14,249 bases of DNA from CAJBIL01 sp044359525 (GCA_044359525.1 JBIKLY010000087.1:1-14249); one strand, 5' to 3'. Positions 1 through 9,343 are shown, counted from the first letter of the stretch. Numbers and translations are program-made. Notes: generated by a model from the letters alone, not told the origin.

Positions 1-4
1 CCTC

Positions 5-93
5 ACCGCAGAGGCGCAGAGGCGCGGAGAAAAGCACCGCAGAGAAAAACTGGTTTTCTCTGCGTTGCCTCTGCGCCTCTGCGCCTCTGCGGT
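5..93. repeat. Long hairpin repeat, CGCAGAGG family, copy 1
   Basis: A long inverted repeat. The outer arms at 5-25 and 73-93 are perfectly complementary over 21 bp. The inner arms at 38-48 and 54-64 pair over 11 bp around a 5-nt loop (49-53). Each outer arm is itself made of tandem 8-nt units (GCAGAGGC). The middle part (26-37 against 65-72) pairs poorly. The element ends about 50 nt before the start codon of the aldehyde dehydrogenase. A close copy occurs at 5164-5256 and a diverged relative at 3704-3814. Such hairpin families are dispersed in many bacterial genomes. No coding capacity is seen. Whether it acts as a mobile (MITE-like) unit, an mRNA stabiliser or a terminator cannot be told from this window. 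Confidence 0.85.
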
Positions 94-142
94 AAAGCCG
101 TCTGTTTTCCCGGCTTGTCCGGCTTAGGAAGAGGAACCCGCC

Positions 143-1702
<1,560 letters not shown>

Positions 1703-1765
1703 ACCTTTCAAAGAGACAAGAACCCAACCGGCAAACCGCAGCGCCCACACGAAGGAGAAAACGCC

Positions 1766-3688
1766 ATGTCGATCTTCGCCCGCTACCAAGGCCGCTTTGA
1801 AGCGGCACAGGAAGAGGAAATGTCGATTCAGGACTACCTCGATTTGTGCAAGCGCGACCGCTCGGCGTACGCCAGTGTCGCCGAGCGCATGCTGCTGGCG
1901 ATCGGCGAACCCGAACTGGTGGACACCCGCGCCGACCACCGCCTGTCGCGCATTTTCGCCAACAAGATGCTCAAGGTTTATCCGGCCTTCCGCGATCTGT
2001 ACGGCATGGAAGAGGTGATCGAGCACATCGTCTCCTACTTCCGCCACGCGGCGCAGGGGCTGGAGGAAAAGAAACAGATCCTCTACCTGCTCGGCCCGGT
2101 CGGCGGCGGCAAATCCTCTCTGGCCGAAAAGCTCAAGTACCTGATCGAGAAGGTGCCGCTCTACGCGATCAAGGATTCGCCGGTGCATGAGTCGCCGCTC
2201 GGCCTGTTCAACCCCGAGGAAGACGCGAAGCTGCTCGAAGACGACTACGGCATTCCGCGCCGCTACCTGAACACGATCATGAGCCCGTGGGCGGTCAAGC
2301 GCCTGCACGAGTTCAACGGCGACATCACGAAGTTCCGCGTGGTCAAGCTGCGCCCCTCGGTGCTGTCGCAGATTTGCGTCTCGAAAACCGAACCGGGCGA
2401 CGAGAACAATCAGGACATCTCGTCTCTCGTCGGCAAGATCGACATCCGCAAGCTTGAGACTTTTTCGCAAAACGACCCGGATGCCTACTCCTACTCCGGC
2501 GGCCTGTGCCTGGCCAACCGCGGCATTCTCGAATTCGTCGAAATGTTCAAGGCGCCGATCAAGGTGTTGCACCCGCTGCTGACGGCAACGCAGGAAGGCA
2601 ACTACAAGGGTACCGAAGGCTTCGGCGCGATCCCCTTCGACGGCCTGGTGCTGGCGCACTCGAACGAGGCCGAATGGCTGGCCTTCAAGAACAACCGCAA
2701 CAACGAAGCCTTCCTCGACCGCATCTACATCGTCAAGGTGCCGTACTCGCTGCGCGTCTCCGACGAGATCCACATCTACGAGAAACTGGTCAGCAACTCC
2801 TCGCTGACGCAGGCACCGTGCGCGCCGGACACGCTGCGCATGATGGCGCAGTTCTCGGTGCTGTCGCGGCTCAAGGAGCCGGAGAATTCGAGCGTCTTCT
2901 CGAAAATGCGCGTCTATGACGGCGACAACCTCAAGGACACCGATCCGAAGGCCAAGAGCTATCAGGAGTACCGCGATTTCGCCGGGGTCGACGAGGGAAT
3001 GACCGGGCTGTCGACGCGCTTCGCCTTCAAGATCCTGTCGCGCGTCTTCAACTTCGATCACCGCGAAGTGGCGGCCAATCCGGTGCACCTGATGTACGTG
3101 CTCGAACAGCAGATCGAGCAGGAGCAATACCCGCCGGAAGTCGAGGAACGCTACCTGCGCTTCATCAAGGAATTCCTCTCGCCGCGCTACGCCGAATTCA
3201 TCGGCAAGGAAATCCAGACCGCCTATCTCGAAAGCTACTCCGAGTACGGGCAGAACATCTTCGACCGTTACGTGACCTACGCCGACTTCTGGATCCAGGA
3301 TCAGGAATTCCGCGATCCGAATACCGGCGAAATCCTCGACCGTGGCGCACTGAACGACGAGCTGGAGAAGATCGAAAAGCCGGCCGGCATCTCCAACCCG
3401 AAGGACTTCCGCAACGAGGTGGTGAACTTCGTCCTGCGCGCCCGCGCCAAGCACGACGGCCACAATCCGGGCTGGACCTCGTACGAGAAACTGCGTGCGG
3501 TGATCGAGAAGAAGATGTTCTCCAACACCGAAGAACTGCTGCCGGTCATCTCCTTCAACACCAAGGCCAGCGGCGACGAGCAGAAGAAACACAAGGACTT
3601 TGTCGACCGCATGATCAGCAAGGGCTACACCGAGAAGCAAGTGCGCCTGCTGTGTGAATGGTATCTGCGCGTGAGGAAGTCTTCGTGA
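1766..3688 (+). CDS. PrkA family serine protein kinase (YeaG)
   Basis: A 640-residue PrkA/YeaG protein, full length for the family (about 640 residues). It is a cytoplasmic AAA+-type ATPase with a C-terminal kinase-like domain, linked in enterobacteria to stationary-phase and nitrogen-starvation responses. The Walker A loop GPVGGGKS spans residues 110-117, preceded by the typical N-terminal helix region (FARYQGRFEAAQEEEMSIQDYL). Other recognisable family stretches are DSPVHESPLGLF, YSGGLCLANRGILEFVEMFKAP and DGLVLAHSNEAEW. The start is fixed by a strong AAGGAG (1752-1757) 8 nt before the ATG. It is followed by yeaH, separated by a 154-nt gap filled by a hairpin repeat, and then by ycgB. This three-gene set is conserved in many proteobacteria, so the three products likely act in one pathway. 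The direct substrate of the kinase in this organism is unknown. Confidence 0.95.
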   Translation: MSIFARYQGRFEAAQEEEMSIQDYLDLCKRDRSAYASVAERMLLAIGEPELVDTRADHRLSRIFANKMLKVYPAFRDLYGMEEVIEHIVSYFRHAAQGLEEKKQILYLLGPVGGGKSSLAEKLKYLIEKVPLYAIKDSPVHESPLGLFNPEEDAKLLEDDYGIPRRYLNTIMSPWAVKRLHEFNGDITKFRVVKLRPSVLSQICVSKTEPGDENNQDISSLVGKIDIRKLETFSQNDPDAYSYSGGLCLANRGILEFVEMFKAPIKVLHPLLTATQEGNYKGTEGFGAIPFDGLVLAHSNEAEWLAFKNNRNNEAFLDRIYIVKVPYSLRVSDEIHIYEKLVSNSSLTQAPCAPDTLRMMAQFSVLSRLKEPENSSVFSKMRVYDGDNLKDTDPKAKSYQEYRDFAGVDEGMTGLSTRFAFKILSRVFNFDHREVAANPVHLMYVLEQQIEQEQYPPEVEERYLRFIKEFLSPRYAEFIGKEIQTAYLESYSEYGQNIFDRYVTYADFWIQDQEFRDPNTGEILDRGALNDELEKIEKPAGISNPKDFRNEVVNFVLRARAKHDGHNPGWTSYEKLRAVIEKKMFSNTEELLPVISFNTKASGDEQKKHKDFVDRMISKGYTEKQVRLLCEWYLRVRKSS

Positions 3689-3703
3689 AGGACAGTACCG
3701 CTT

Positions 3704-3814
3704 TCAACACAGAGGGCACAGAGACACAGAGGTCACAGAGAAAATCTTCAAGATAGGTGATCTTCCGTTTCGTTCTTCTCCGTGTTCTCTGTGTCTCCGT
3801 GTACTCCGTGTTGA
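3704..3814. repeat. Long hairpin repeat, CACAGAG family, between prkA and yeaH
   Basis: An inverted repeat with arms of about 38 nt (about 3704-3742 and 3776-3814). They pair almost throughout once G-U pairs are allowed: most differences between one arm and the complement of the other are A/G exchanges. Each arm is built from tandem 8-9-nt units with a CACAGAG core. The loop region of about 33 nt contains AATCTTCAAGAT followed by GTGATCTTCC. It occupies nearly the whole gap between the prkA stop and the yeaH ribosome-binding site (GGTGAGG, 3831-3837). It belongs to the same general class as the repeats at 5-93 and 5164-5256, but its unit sequence differs and it does not share their 3' flank. 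Confidence 0.8.
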
Positions 3815-3842
3815 GAGAGCTTAAGCAGAAGGTGAGGACTCC

Positions 3843-5114
3843 ATGACCGTGCGCATCGTCGACCGCCGGTTTGACAGCAAGAACAAGAGCTCGGTCAATC
3901 GCAGCCGTTTCATCCGGCGTTTCAAGGGGCAGATCCGCAAGGCGGTGGCCGATGCCGTCAACCATCGCGGCGTGCGCGACCTGGAGAACGGCGAGAAAAT
4001 CGGCATCCCCGGCAAGGACATCGCCGAGCCGCAATTCGGCCACGGTCGCGGCGGCGTGTGGGAAACGGTCAATCCGGGAAATGACCGTTTCAGCAGCGGC
4101 GATCAGGTCGACCGCCCGCAAGGCGGCAGCGGCGGCAGTGGCAAGGGGCAGGCCAGCAACGAGGGCGAAGGTCTGGACGACTTCGTGTTCACGCTGACGC
4201 GTGACGAGTTTCTCGACATCTTCTTCGACGAGCTGGCGCTGCCCAATCTGGTCAAACGCCAGCTGGCGCGCATCGACCAGTACCGCAGCGTACGTGCCGG
4301 CTACACGCAAAGTGGCGTGCCGACCAACATCAACCTCGGACGCACCATGCGCGGCGCGGCCGGGCGGCGGATCGCCATCGGCGGGCCGTACGCCGCACAG
4401 CTGCGGGCGCTGAAAGACGAGCTCAAGGCCTTGATGGAAAACCCGACGCCCGAAGACGAGCCGGAAATCGAGCGCGTGCAGCACGAAATCGCCAAGCTGC
4501 GCGCGAAGATCGAGGCGCTGCCTTTTATCGATACCTTCGACTTGCGCTACAACAACCGCATTCGCGTACCGGTGCCGACGACGCAGGCCGTGATGTTCTG
4601 CCTGCTCGACGTTTCCGGCTCGATGGACGAGGGGCGCAAGAACATCGCCAAACGCTTTTTTATGCTGCTCTACCTCTTCCTTACGCGCAACTACGAGCGC
4701 ATCGAAGTCGTTTTCATCCGCCATCACACGGTCGCTTCCGAGGTCGACGAAGATGATTTCTTCACTTCGCGCGAGTCGGGCGGCACGGTCGTTTCGAGCG
4801 CCCTCGAACTGATGCGCGACATCATCGTCGCGCGCTACCCGAGCAATCTTTGGAACATCTACGGCGCGCAGGCCTCCGACGGCGACAACTGGAACGACGA
4901 CTCGCCGCATTGCCGCGAGTTGCTGGAAAACTCTCTACTGCCGCTCTGCCAGTATTTTGCCTACATCGAGATCACCGACGGCCCGCCGCAGAATCTGTGG
5001 GAGGAGTACCAGAAACTGCAGGCCATTCACCCCGGCCATTTCGCCATGCAACGTATTGCCGACGTCACCGACATCTACCCGGTGTTCCGCGAACTGTTCA
5101 AACGGCGCGCTTAG
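3843..5114 (+). CDS. YeaH/YhbH family VWA-domain protein (UPF0229)
   Basis: A 423-residue protein of the YeaH/YhbH (UPF0229) family, normal in length. The N-terminus (VDRRF..KNKSSVNRSRFIRRFK) and the Gly-rich linker near residues 92-107 are typical. The C-terminal half is a von Willebrand factor A-like domain with a MIDAS motif, Asp256-x-Ser258-x-Ser260 (LLDVSGSMDE). A further SGGTVVSSALELM stretch probably supplies the metal-binding Thr, and GDNWNDDS lies near the C-terminus. It is cytoplasmic, with no signal or membrane segment. It is the usual partner of PrkA (yeaGH in E. coli), probably a protein-protein interaction module in the same stress response. GGTGAGG at 3831-3837 precedes the ATG. 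The gene is separated from prkA by a hairpin repeat and from ycgB by another. The biochemical role is not established for the family. Confidence 0.93.
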   Translation: MTVRIVDRRFDSKNKSSVNRSRFIRRFKGQIRKAVADAVNHRGVRDLENGEKIGIPGKDIAEPQFGHGRGGVWETVNPGNDRFSSGDQVDRPQGGSGGSGKGQASNEGEGLDDFVFTLTRDEFLDIFFDELALPNLVKRQLARIDQYRSVRAGYTQSGVPTNINLGRTMRGAAGRRIAIGGPYAAQLRALKDELKALMENPTPEDEPEIERVQHEIAKLRAKIEALPFIDTFDLRYNNRIRVPVPTTQAVMFCLLDVSGSMDEGRKNIAKRFFMLLYLFLTRNYERIEVVFIRHHTVASEVDEDDFFTSRESGGTVVSSALELMRDIIVARYPSNLWNIYGAQASDGDNWNDDSPHCRELLENSLLPLCQYFAYIEITDGPPQNLWEEYQKLQAIHPGHFAMQRIADVTDIYPVFRELFKRRA

Positions 5115-5140
5115 TCTCTTATGACACAACTCTTTACAAT
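5112..5140 (+). promoter_or_regulatory. Weak sigma-70-like promoter candidate upstream of ycgB
   Basis: TACAAT at 5135-5140 matches the -10 consensus at five of six positions, but the hexamers about 17 bp upstream (near 5112-5117) do not resemble TTGACA. It lies in the short AT-richer stretch between the yeaH stop codon and the hairpin repeat. If real, the transcript would begin near 5147 and carry the whole hairpin in its 5' leader. This is a pattern-level guess only. Confidence 0.2.
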
Positions 5141-5163
5141 TCTTGAGCGTATTCTAAAAAACC

Positions 5164-5256
5164 TTACCGCAGAGGCGCAGAGGCGCAGAGAAGAGCGACG
5201 CAGAGAAAAACAGGTTTTCTCTGCGTTTACTCTGCGTCTCTGCGCCTCTGCGGTAA
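5164..5256. repeat. Long hairpin repeat, CGCAGAGG family, copy 2
   Basis: An inverted repeat whose outer arms at 5164-5182 and 5238-5256 pair perfectly over 19 bp. The inner arms at 5199-5209 and 5215-5225 pair over 11 bp around the 5-nt loop ACAGG. The inner stem is identical to that of the copy at 5-93, whose loop is ACTGG. Similarity to the first copy continues downstream through about 5290, covering the region just before and including the ribosome-binding site of ycgB. The element ends about 42 nt before the ycgB start codon. Confidence 0.85.
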
Positions 5257-5298
5257 AGCCATTTGCTTTTCCGACTGGTCCGGTTTAGGAGAACGATC

Positions 5299-6855
5299 AT
5301 GGCCACCAAACCGCGTGCTTCACGCGCCAAAAGCAAGGCACTGCCAGCCGGCTCGGAGTGGACGTTTGAAGCCATCACCGAATACGACGAAGCCATCGGT
5401 CGCATCGCCAAAGGCTACAGGCTCGACTGCTATCCGCACGTACTCGAAGTGATCAGCGCCGAGCAGATGATGGATGCCTACGCCTCGATCGGCATGCCGG
5501 TTTATTACCACCACTGGTCGTTCGGCAAGCATTTCCTGTCGACCGAAAACCGCTACAAGCGCGGTCAGATGGGGCTGGCCTACGAGATCGTCATCAACTC
5601 CGATCCGTGCATTGCCTACCTGATGGACGAAAACACGCTGCCCATGCAGGCGCTGGTCATCGCCCATGCCGCCTACGGCCACAACTCGTTCTTCAAGGGC
5701 AATCACCTGTTCAAGCAGTGGACGAGCGCCGATGCCATCGTCGACTACCTGATTTTCGCGCGCAACTACATCGCGCAATGCGAAGAACGACACGGCGTTG
5801 AAGCCGTCGAACAGCTGATCGACGCCTGCCATGCGCTGGGCAACGTCGGCGTCGACCGCTACAAACGTTCACCGCGCCTGTCGCTGGAAAAAGAAACGCT
5901 GCGCCAGCAGGAGCGCGAAGAATATCTGCAGGCGCAGGTCAACGATTTGTGGCGCACGCTGCCGCCCCGTCTGGACGAAGAAGAGCCGAGCGAGGAGGCG
6001 CGCTTTCCCGGCGAGCCGGAAGAAAACCTGCTCTACTTCATCGAGAAGAATGCGCCGCTGCTCGAACCCTGGCAACGAGAAGTGGTGCGTATCGTGCGCA
6101 AGATCGGCCAGTACTTCTACCCGCAGCGGCAGACGCAGGTGATGAACGAGGGCTGGGCCTGCTTCTGGCATTACACCCTGCTCAACACGCTCTACGACGA
6201 AGGCCGGCTGTCCGACGGTTTCATGCTCGAATTCCTGCAGTCGCACACCAATGTCGTCTATCAGCCACCGTACAACAGCCCGCATTACTCCGGCATCAAT
6301 CCTTACGCACTCGGCTTTGCGATGTGGCGCGACATCCGTCGTATCTGTGAAGAACCGACGGCGGAAGATCGCGAGTGGTTTCCCGATATCGCCGGTTCGG
6401 ACTGGCGCGAGACCTTCGATTTTGCGATGCAGAATTTCAAGGACGAGAGCTTCATCGCCCAGTACCTCTCGCCGCGTTTGATGCGCGAATTCCGCTTCTT
6501 CTCGGTACTCGACGACGACACGCGCAACAAGCTGCAGATCCAGGCCATTCACGACGAACCCGGCTATCGCGCCCTGCGCCATCAGCTCGCCGAACAATAC
6601 GACCTCGGCAGCCGCGAACCGAACATCCAGATCTGGAACGTCGACCTGCGCGGCGACCGTTCGCTGACCTTGCGCCATTTCGTGCACCAGCGCCGGCCAC
6701 TAAATGAGGCCTATTCAACGGTACTCGACCACATGGCCCATCTGTGGGGATTTACCGTTCGCCTGGAGCGGCAGAACGCCGACGGCGAAATAGAACTGGT
6801 TGCCGAGCGGCAGAGCGAGAAGCGCCGGCAGCGTAGTGCCAGTTCGACGCCATAA
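5299..6855 (+). CDS. SpoVR family protein (YcgB)
   Basis: A 518-residue SpoVR/YcgB protein, close to the E. coli YcgB length (about 510). Recognisable family stretches are the N-terminal WTFEAITEYDEAI, MPVYYHHWSFGKHF, HAAYGHNSFFKGNHLFKQWT, MNEGWACFWHYTLLNTLYDEG and SPHYSGINPYALGFAMWRDI. The name comes from a Bacillus sporulation-cortex gene, but in non-sporing proteobacteria it travels with prkA and yeaH, and its molecular function is unknown. It is predicted cytoplasmic, with a basic C-terminal tail (residues about 505-518). The start at 5299 is preferred over an in-frame upstream start at 5263 because AGGAGAA (5287-5293) lies 5 nt before it and the residues before it do not look like the family. 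It is the last gene of the triad; a weak terminator candidate follows. Confidence 0.93.
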   Translation: MATKPRASRAKSKALPAGSEWTFEAITEYDEAIGRIAKGYRLDCYPHVLEVISAEQMMDAYASIGMPVYYHHWSFGKHFLSTENRYKRGQMGLAYEIVINSDPCIAYLMDENTLPMQALVIAHAAYGHNSFFKGNHLFKQWTSADAIVDYLIFARNYIAQCEERHGVEAVEQLIDACHALGNVGVDRYKRSPRLSLEKETLRQQEREEYLQAQVNDLWRTLPPRLDEEEPSEEARFPGEPEENLLYFIEKNAPLLEPWQREVVRIVRKIGQYFYPQRQTQVMNEGWACFWHYTLLNTLYDEGRLSDGFMLEFLQSHTNVVYQPPYNSPHYSGINPYALGFAMWRDIRRICEEPTAEDREWFPDIAGSDWRETFDFAMQNFKDESFIAQYLSPRLMREFRFFSVLDDDTRNKLQIQAIHDEPGYRALRHQLAEQYDLGSREPNIQIWNVDLRGDRSLTLRHFVHQRRPLNEAYSTVLDHMAHLWGFTVRLERQNADGEIELVAERQSEKRRQRSASSTP

Positions 6856-6882
6856 GGCCCTGGATACGCCGTTTTTCCGTAC

Positions 6883-6906
6883 CGCTCGAAATTAGAAGCG
6901 CTCGAA
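6883..6906 (+). promoter_or_regulatory. Direct repeat CGCTCGAA x2 upstream of the aor operon
   Basis: CGCTCGAA occurs at 6883-6890 and again at 6899-6906, start to start 16 bp apart, in the 154-bp gap between ycgB and the aor operon. Paired direct repeats upstream of a promoter can be activator sites, but no regulator gene lies nearby and the identity of any binding protein is unknown. Confidence 0.3.
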
Positions 6907-6914
6907 TCAACGAT

Positions 6915-6931
6915 GCTGCACCGCAGCTTTT
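6915..6931 (+). terminator. Weak intrinsic terminator candidate after ycgB
   Basis: GCTGC (6915-6919) and GCAGC (6923-6927) can form a 5-bp GC-rich stem with a 3-nt loop, followed directly by TTTT (6928-6931). It is placed correctly to end the prkA-yeaH-ycgB transcript, but the stem and T-run are short, so efficiency is doubtful. Confidence 0.35.
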
Positions 6932-6935
6932 AAAA

Positions 6936-6953
6936 ATAACCCAGTTGGGTTAT
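6936..6953 (+). promoter_or_regulatory. 18-bp palindrome, operator candidate for the aor operon
   Basis: ATAACCCAGTTGGGTTAT is a perfect inverted repeat of 8-bp arms around a 2-nt centre. It lies about 56 nt before the aorA start codon. Its right half runs into TTATGTT, which could serve as a -10 region (6950-6956), so a bound repressor would block transcription. The -35 region is not convincing. I do not recognise the site as a known regulator's consensus; it does not match an FNR box (TTGAT-N4-ATCAA). Confidence 0.5.
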
Positions 6954-7009
6954 GTTCGCGTGTGCATAAGTTTATTTTTCCACTCAGCGAACAAAATGGA
7001 GACTACGTC

Positions 7010-7483
7010 ATGCAGAAGTCCTTGCACATTGATCCGGGTAAATGTACCGGTTGTCGGCAATGCGAAATGGCTTGCTCTTATGAGCACACCGGCTCGTTTA
7101 ACACATCGGATTCCCGAATCAGGATTTTCGAGTTCCACCACGAGGGCCGCAATGTTCCCTATACCTGCACCCAGTGTGCGGAGGCATGGTGCCTGAATTC
7201 CTGCCCCGTGGAAGCAATCAAGGTTGATGTGCTTACGGGTGCGAAGATCGTGACGGAATCGGTGTGTGTTGGCTGCAAGGTTTGCACGATCGCCTGCCCG
7301 TTCGGAACAATCAACTACAAGTCCGAAACCGGCAAAGTCCAGAAGTGCGACCTGTGCGGCGGCGATCCCGCTTGCGCACGCGAATGTCCGACAGGGGCCA
7401 TCACCTTCGTCGACGCCGACTGGACAGGGCTTGGCCGGATGCGTCAGTGGGCTGAGAAAACCGATACACAAGCGCAAGTTTGA
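7010..7483 (+). CDS. aorA: Aldehyde oxidoreductase electron-transfer subunit, 4x[4Fe-4S] ferredoxin (AorA)
   Basis: A 157-residue polyferredoxin with sixteen Cys in four [4Fe-4S] motifs: C12/C15/C18/C22, C53/C56/C61/C65, C86/C89/C92/C96 and C113/C116/C122/C126. It is similar in layout to the electron-transfer subunits of Aromatoleum-type tungsten AOR and of DMSO-reductase-family enzymes. It should pass electrons from the AorB active site to the AorC flavin, or to ferredoxin. No signal peptide is present, so it is cytoplasmic. The start at 7010 is preferred over an in-frame GTG at 6962: GGAGA (6998-7002) lies 7 nt upstream, and the first Cys motif begins 11 residues in, as usual. It is the first gene of the operon; aorB begins 12 nt after its stop, and the aorA stop codon overlaps the aorB Shine-Dalgarno. 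Confidence 0.9.
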   Translation: MQKSLHIDPGKCTGCRQCEMACSYEHTGSFNTSDSRIRIFEFHHEGRNVPYTCTQCAEAWCLNSCPVEAIKVDVLTGAKIVTESVCVGCKVCTIACPFGTINYKSETGKVQKCDLCGGDPACARECPTGAITFVDADWTGLGRMRQWAEKTDTQAQV

Positions 7484-7495
7484 GAGGGATAGATC

Positions 7496-9343
7496 ATGGC
7501 ATTGGCACGTAAACTTCTTCGCGTTAATCTGACCAAGGGCACCTGTGTTGAGGAACCGGTCAATCAGGAATGGGTAAAACAGTATCTTGGTCAGCGGGGA
7601 CTCGCTACCAAGTATCTCGCGTCCGAAATCGACCCGAAAGTTGACCCGCTCTCCCCTGAAAACAAGCTGATTTTCACTGTCGGCCCTTTGACCGGAACGA
7701 TGGCTGCTACGGGTGGACGCTACTCGGTGGTGACCAAGGGTCCGCTGACGAATGCCATTGCCTGCGGCAATTCGGGTGGCTATTTCGGCAACGAACTGCG
7801 CTCTGCCGGCTGGGACATGCTGATCTTTGAAGGCAAATCGCCAAAGCCGGTGTACCTTCTGATTGAAAATGAAAAAGCACAGTTGCTGCCGGCTGACGAG
7901 TTCTGGGGCAAGTCCGTTTGGGAAACCGAGGGTGGCCTGAAGAAAAAACATCAGGATCCGCAGATTCGGGTCTCGTGTATCGGCCGCGCCGGTGAAAACC
8001 AGGTTTTGTTTGCCGGCATCGTCAACGACCTCCACCGTGCGGCTGGCCGTTCGGGCGTCGGCGCGGTCATGGGCTCGAAGAACCTGAAAGCACTTGCCGT
8101 CCGTGGAACACGAGGGATGAGCGACATTGCCGATCCCAAAGCATTCATGGCAGCGGTAAAGGCCGGCAAAAAGGTGCTTGCGGACAATCCGGTGACCGGC
8201 CAGGGCTTGCCGACCTATGGCACCCAAGTGCTGATGAACGTAATTAACGAGATGGGTGCATCGCCCACCCGCAATCACCAGGACGTTCAGTTTGAAGGCG
8301 CCAGAAAGATTTCCGGCGAAGCGATGCACGAAAAGCGTGAAACCGACGGAAAGACGCATCTGGTAACCAATCAGGCGTGTTTCGGTTGCACCATTGCCTG
8401 CGGCCGCATTTCGCGCATTGACGAAACCCACTTCTCGGTAAAAAACAAGCCGGAATACTGGGGCGCTTCCGGCGGCCTTGAATACGAAGCTGCCTGGGCT
8501 TTTGGTAACGCAAACGGCATTGACGATCTGGAAGCACTGCAGTACTGCAATCTGCTGTGCAATGAAGAGGGATTTGACCCCATTTCTTTTGGCGCAACGG
8601 TTGGCGCGGTGATGGAACTGTACGAACTGGGCATCCTGACCGAAAAAGAAATTGGTTTTAAGGCGCCTTTTGGTTCGGCAGAAGCGTTGTGCAAACTTGC
8701 CGACCTGACAGCACGTGGTGAAGGTTTTGGCAAGATTGTCGGCCTGGGTTCCAAGCGGCTTTGTGAAAAATATGGCCGACCCGACCTTTCGATGACCGTC
8801 AAAGGTCAGGAATTCCCTGCCTATGACGGACGCGCACTCCAAGGCATGGGACTGGCCTACGCCACGTCGAACCGGGGCGCCTGCCACCTCCGGGGTTACA
8901 TGGTTTCGCCTGAGGTTCTCGGCATCCCGATCAAAATGGATCCACAGGCAACAGAAGGAAAGCCGGCAATGCTCAAGGCCTTCCAGGATGCGACGGCAGT
9001 GGTTGATTCGACCGGACTTTGCGTGTTCACCACCTTCGCCTGGAACCTCAACGACATTCAACCGCAGATCCAGGCGGCCTGTGAAGGTGACTGGTCGATG
9101 GAAACGCTGCTTGAAACAGGCGAGCGAATCTGGAATCTGGAGCGTGAGTTCAATCTGGCAGCCGGCATTACTGGCAAGGATGACACCCTGCCGCCGCGTC
9201 TGTTGAAGGAGCCTTGCAAGACCGGTCCGCAAACTGGCATGGTCACCAAGCTGGATGTAATGCTCCCTGAGTACTATGAGCTGCGCGGCTGGAACGCCGA
9301 TGGTGTTCCGAGCAGCAAGACGCTCAAGCGTCTCGGTCTCTGA
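7496..9343 (+). CDS. aorB: Tungsten-containing aldehyde:ferredoxin oxidoreductase, catalytic subunit (AorB)
   Basis: A 615-residue AOR-family enzyme that oxidises aldehydes to carboxylic acids at a tungsten bis-pyranopterin centre. The reverse reaction, acid reduction, is known for close relatives. The [4Fe-4S] ligands are Cys295, Cys298, Cys302 (ACFGCTIACG) and the distant Cys509 (STGLCVF), spaced as in Pyrococcus AOR. The active-site region GGLEYE carries Glu329 and Glu331, and His464 lies in ACHLRGY. The N-terminus (RKLLRVNLTKGT..) and the GPLTGT..ATGGRYSVVTKGPLTNAI cofactor-binding stretch are typical of the family. It is cytoplasmic, with no Tat signal. Its Shine-Dalgarno is GAGAGGGA (7482-7489). 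The linked polyferredoxin, flavin reductase and MoaD-like genes match the Aromatoleum AOR arrangement, known from aromatic-compound degraders. The physiological aldehyde (for example phenylacetaldehyde or benzaldehyde) cannot be read from the sequence. Confidence 0.95.
   Translation: MALARKLLRVNLTKGTCVEEPVNQEWVKQYLGQRGLATKYLASEIDPKVDPLSPENKLIFTVGPLTGTMAATGGRYSVVTKGPLTNAIACGNSGGYFGNELRSAGWDMLIFEGKSPKPVYLLIENEKAQLLPADEFWGKSVWETEGGLKKKHQDPQIRVSCIGRAGENQVLFAGIVNDLHRAAGRSGVGAVMGSKNLKALAVRGTRGMSDIADPKAFMAAVKAGKKVLADNPVTGQGLPTYGTQVLMNVINEMGASPTRNHQDVQFEGARKISGEAMHEKRETDGKTHLVTNQACFGCTIACGRISRIDETHFSVKNKPEYWGASGGLEYEAAWAFGNANGIDDLEALQYCNLLCNEEGFDPISFGATVGAVMELYELGILTEKEIGFKAPFGSAEALCKLADLTARGEGFGKIVGLGSKRLCEKYGRPDLSMTVKGQEFPAYDGRALQGMGLAYATSNRGACHLRGYMVSPEVLGIPIKMDPQATEGKPAMLKAFQDATAVVDSTGLCVFTTFAWNLNDIQPQIQAACEGDWSMETLLETGERIWNLEREFNLAAGITGKDDTLPPRLLKEPCKTGPQTGMVTKLDVMLPEYYELRGWNADGVPSSKTLKRLGL

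Noticed and set aside
1..93. CRISPR array, from the regularly spaced short GCAGAGG units
   Set aside because: Units are 8-9 nt, tandem without unique spacers, and arranged as a palindrome. There are no cas genes.
3615..4910. 431-residue minus-strand frame opposite yeaH and the hairpin repeat
   Set aside because: It runs through the inverted repeat and the antisense of a well-recognised protein, and no domain is visible in it.
5263..5298. Upstream in-frame start for ycgB
   Set aside because: It would place the start within the repeat's flank; the ATG at 5299 has a good Shine-Dalgarno (AGGAGAA).
6962..7009. Upstream GTG start that would add 16 residues to AorA
   Set aside because: No ribosome-binding site precedes it, the added residues are not ferredoxin-like, and the ATG at 7010 has GGAGA at good spacing.
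6856..7009. FNR/Anr box controlling the aor operon
   Set aside because: No TTGAT-N4-ATCAA-like sequence is present; the only clear symmetric site is ATAACCCA/TGGGTTAT.
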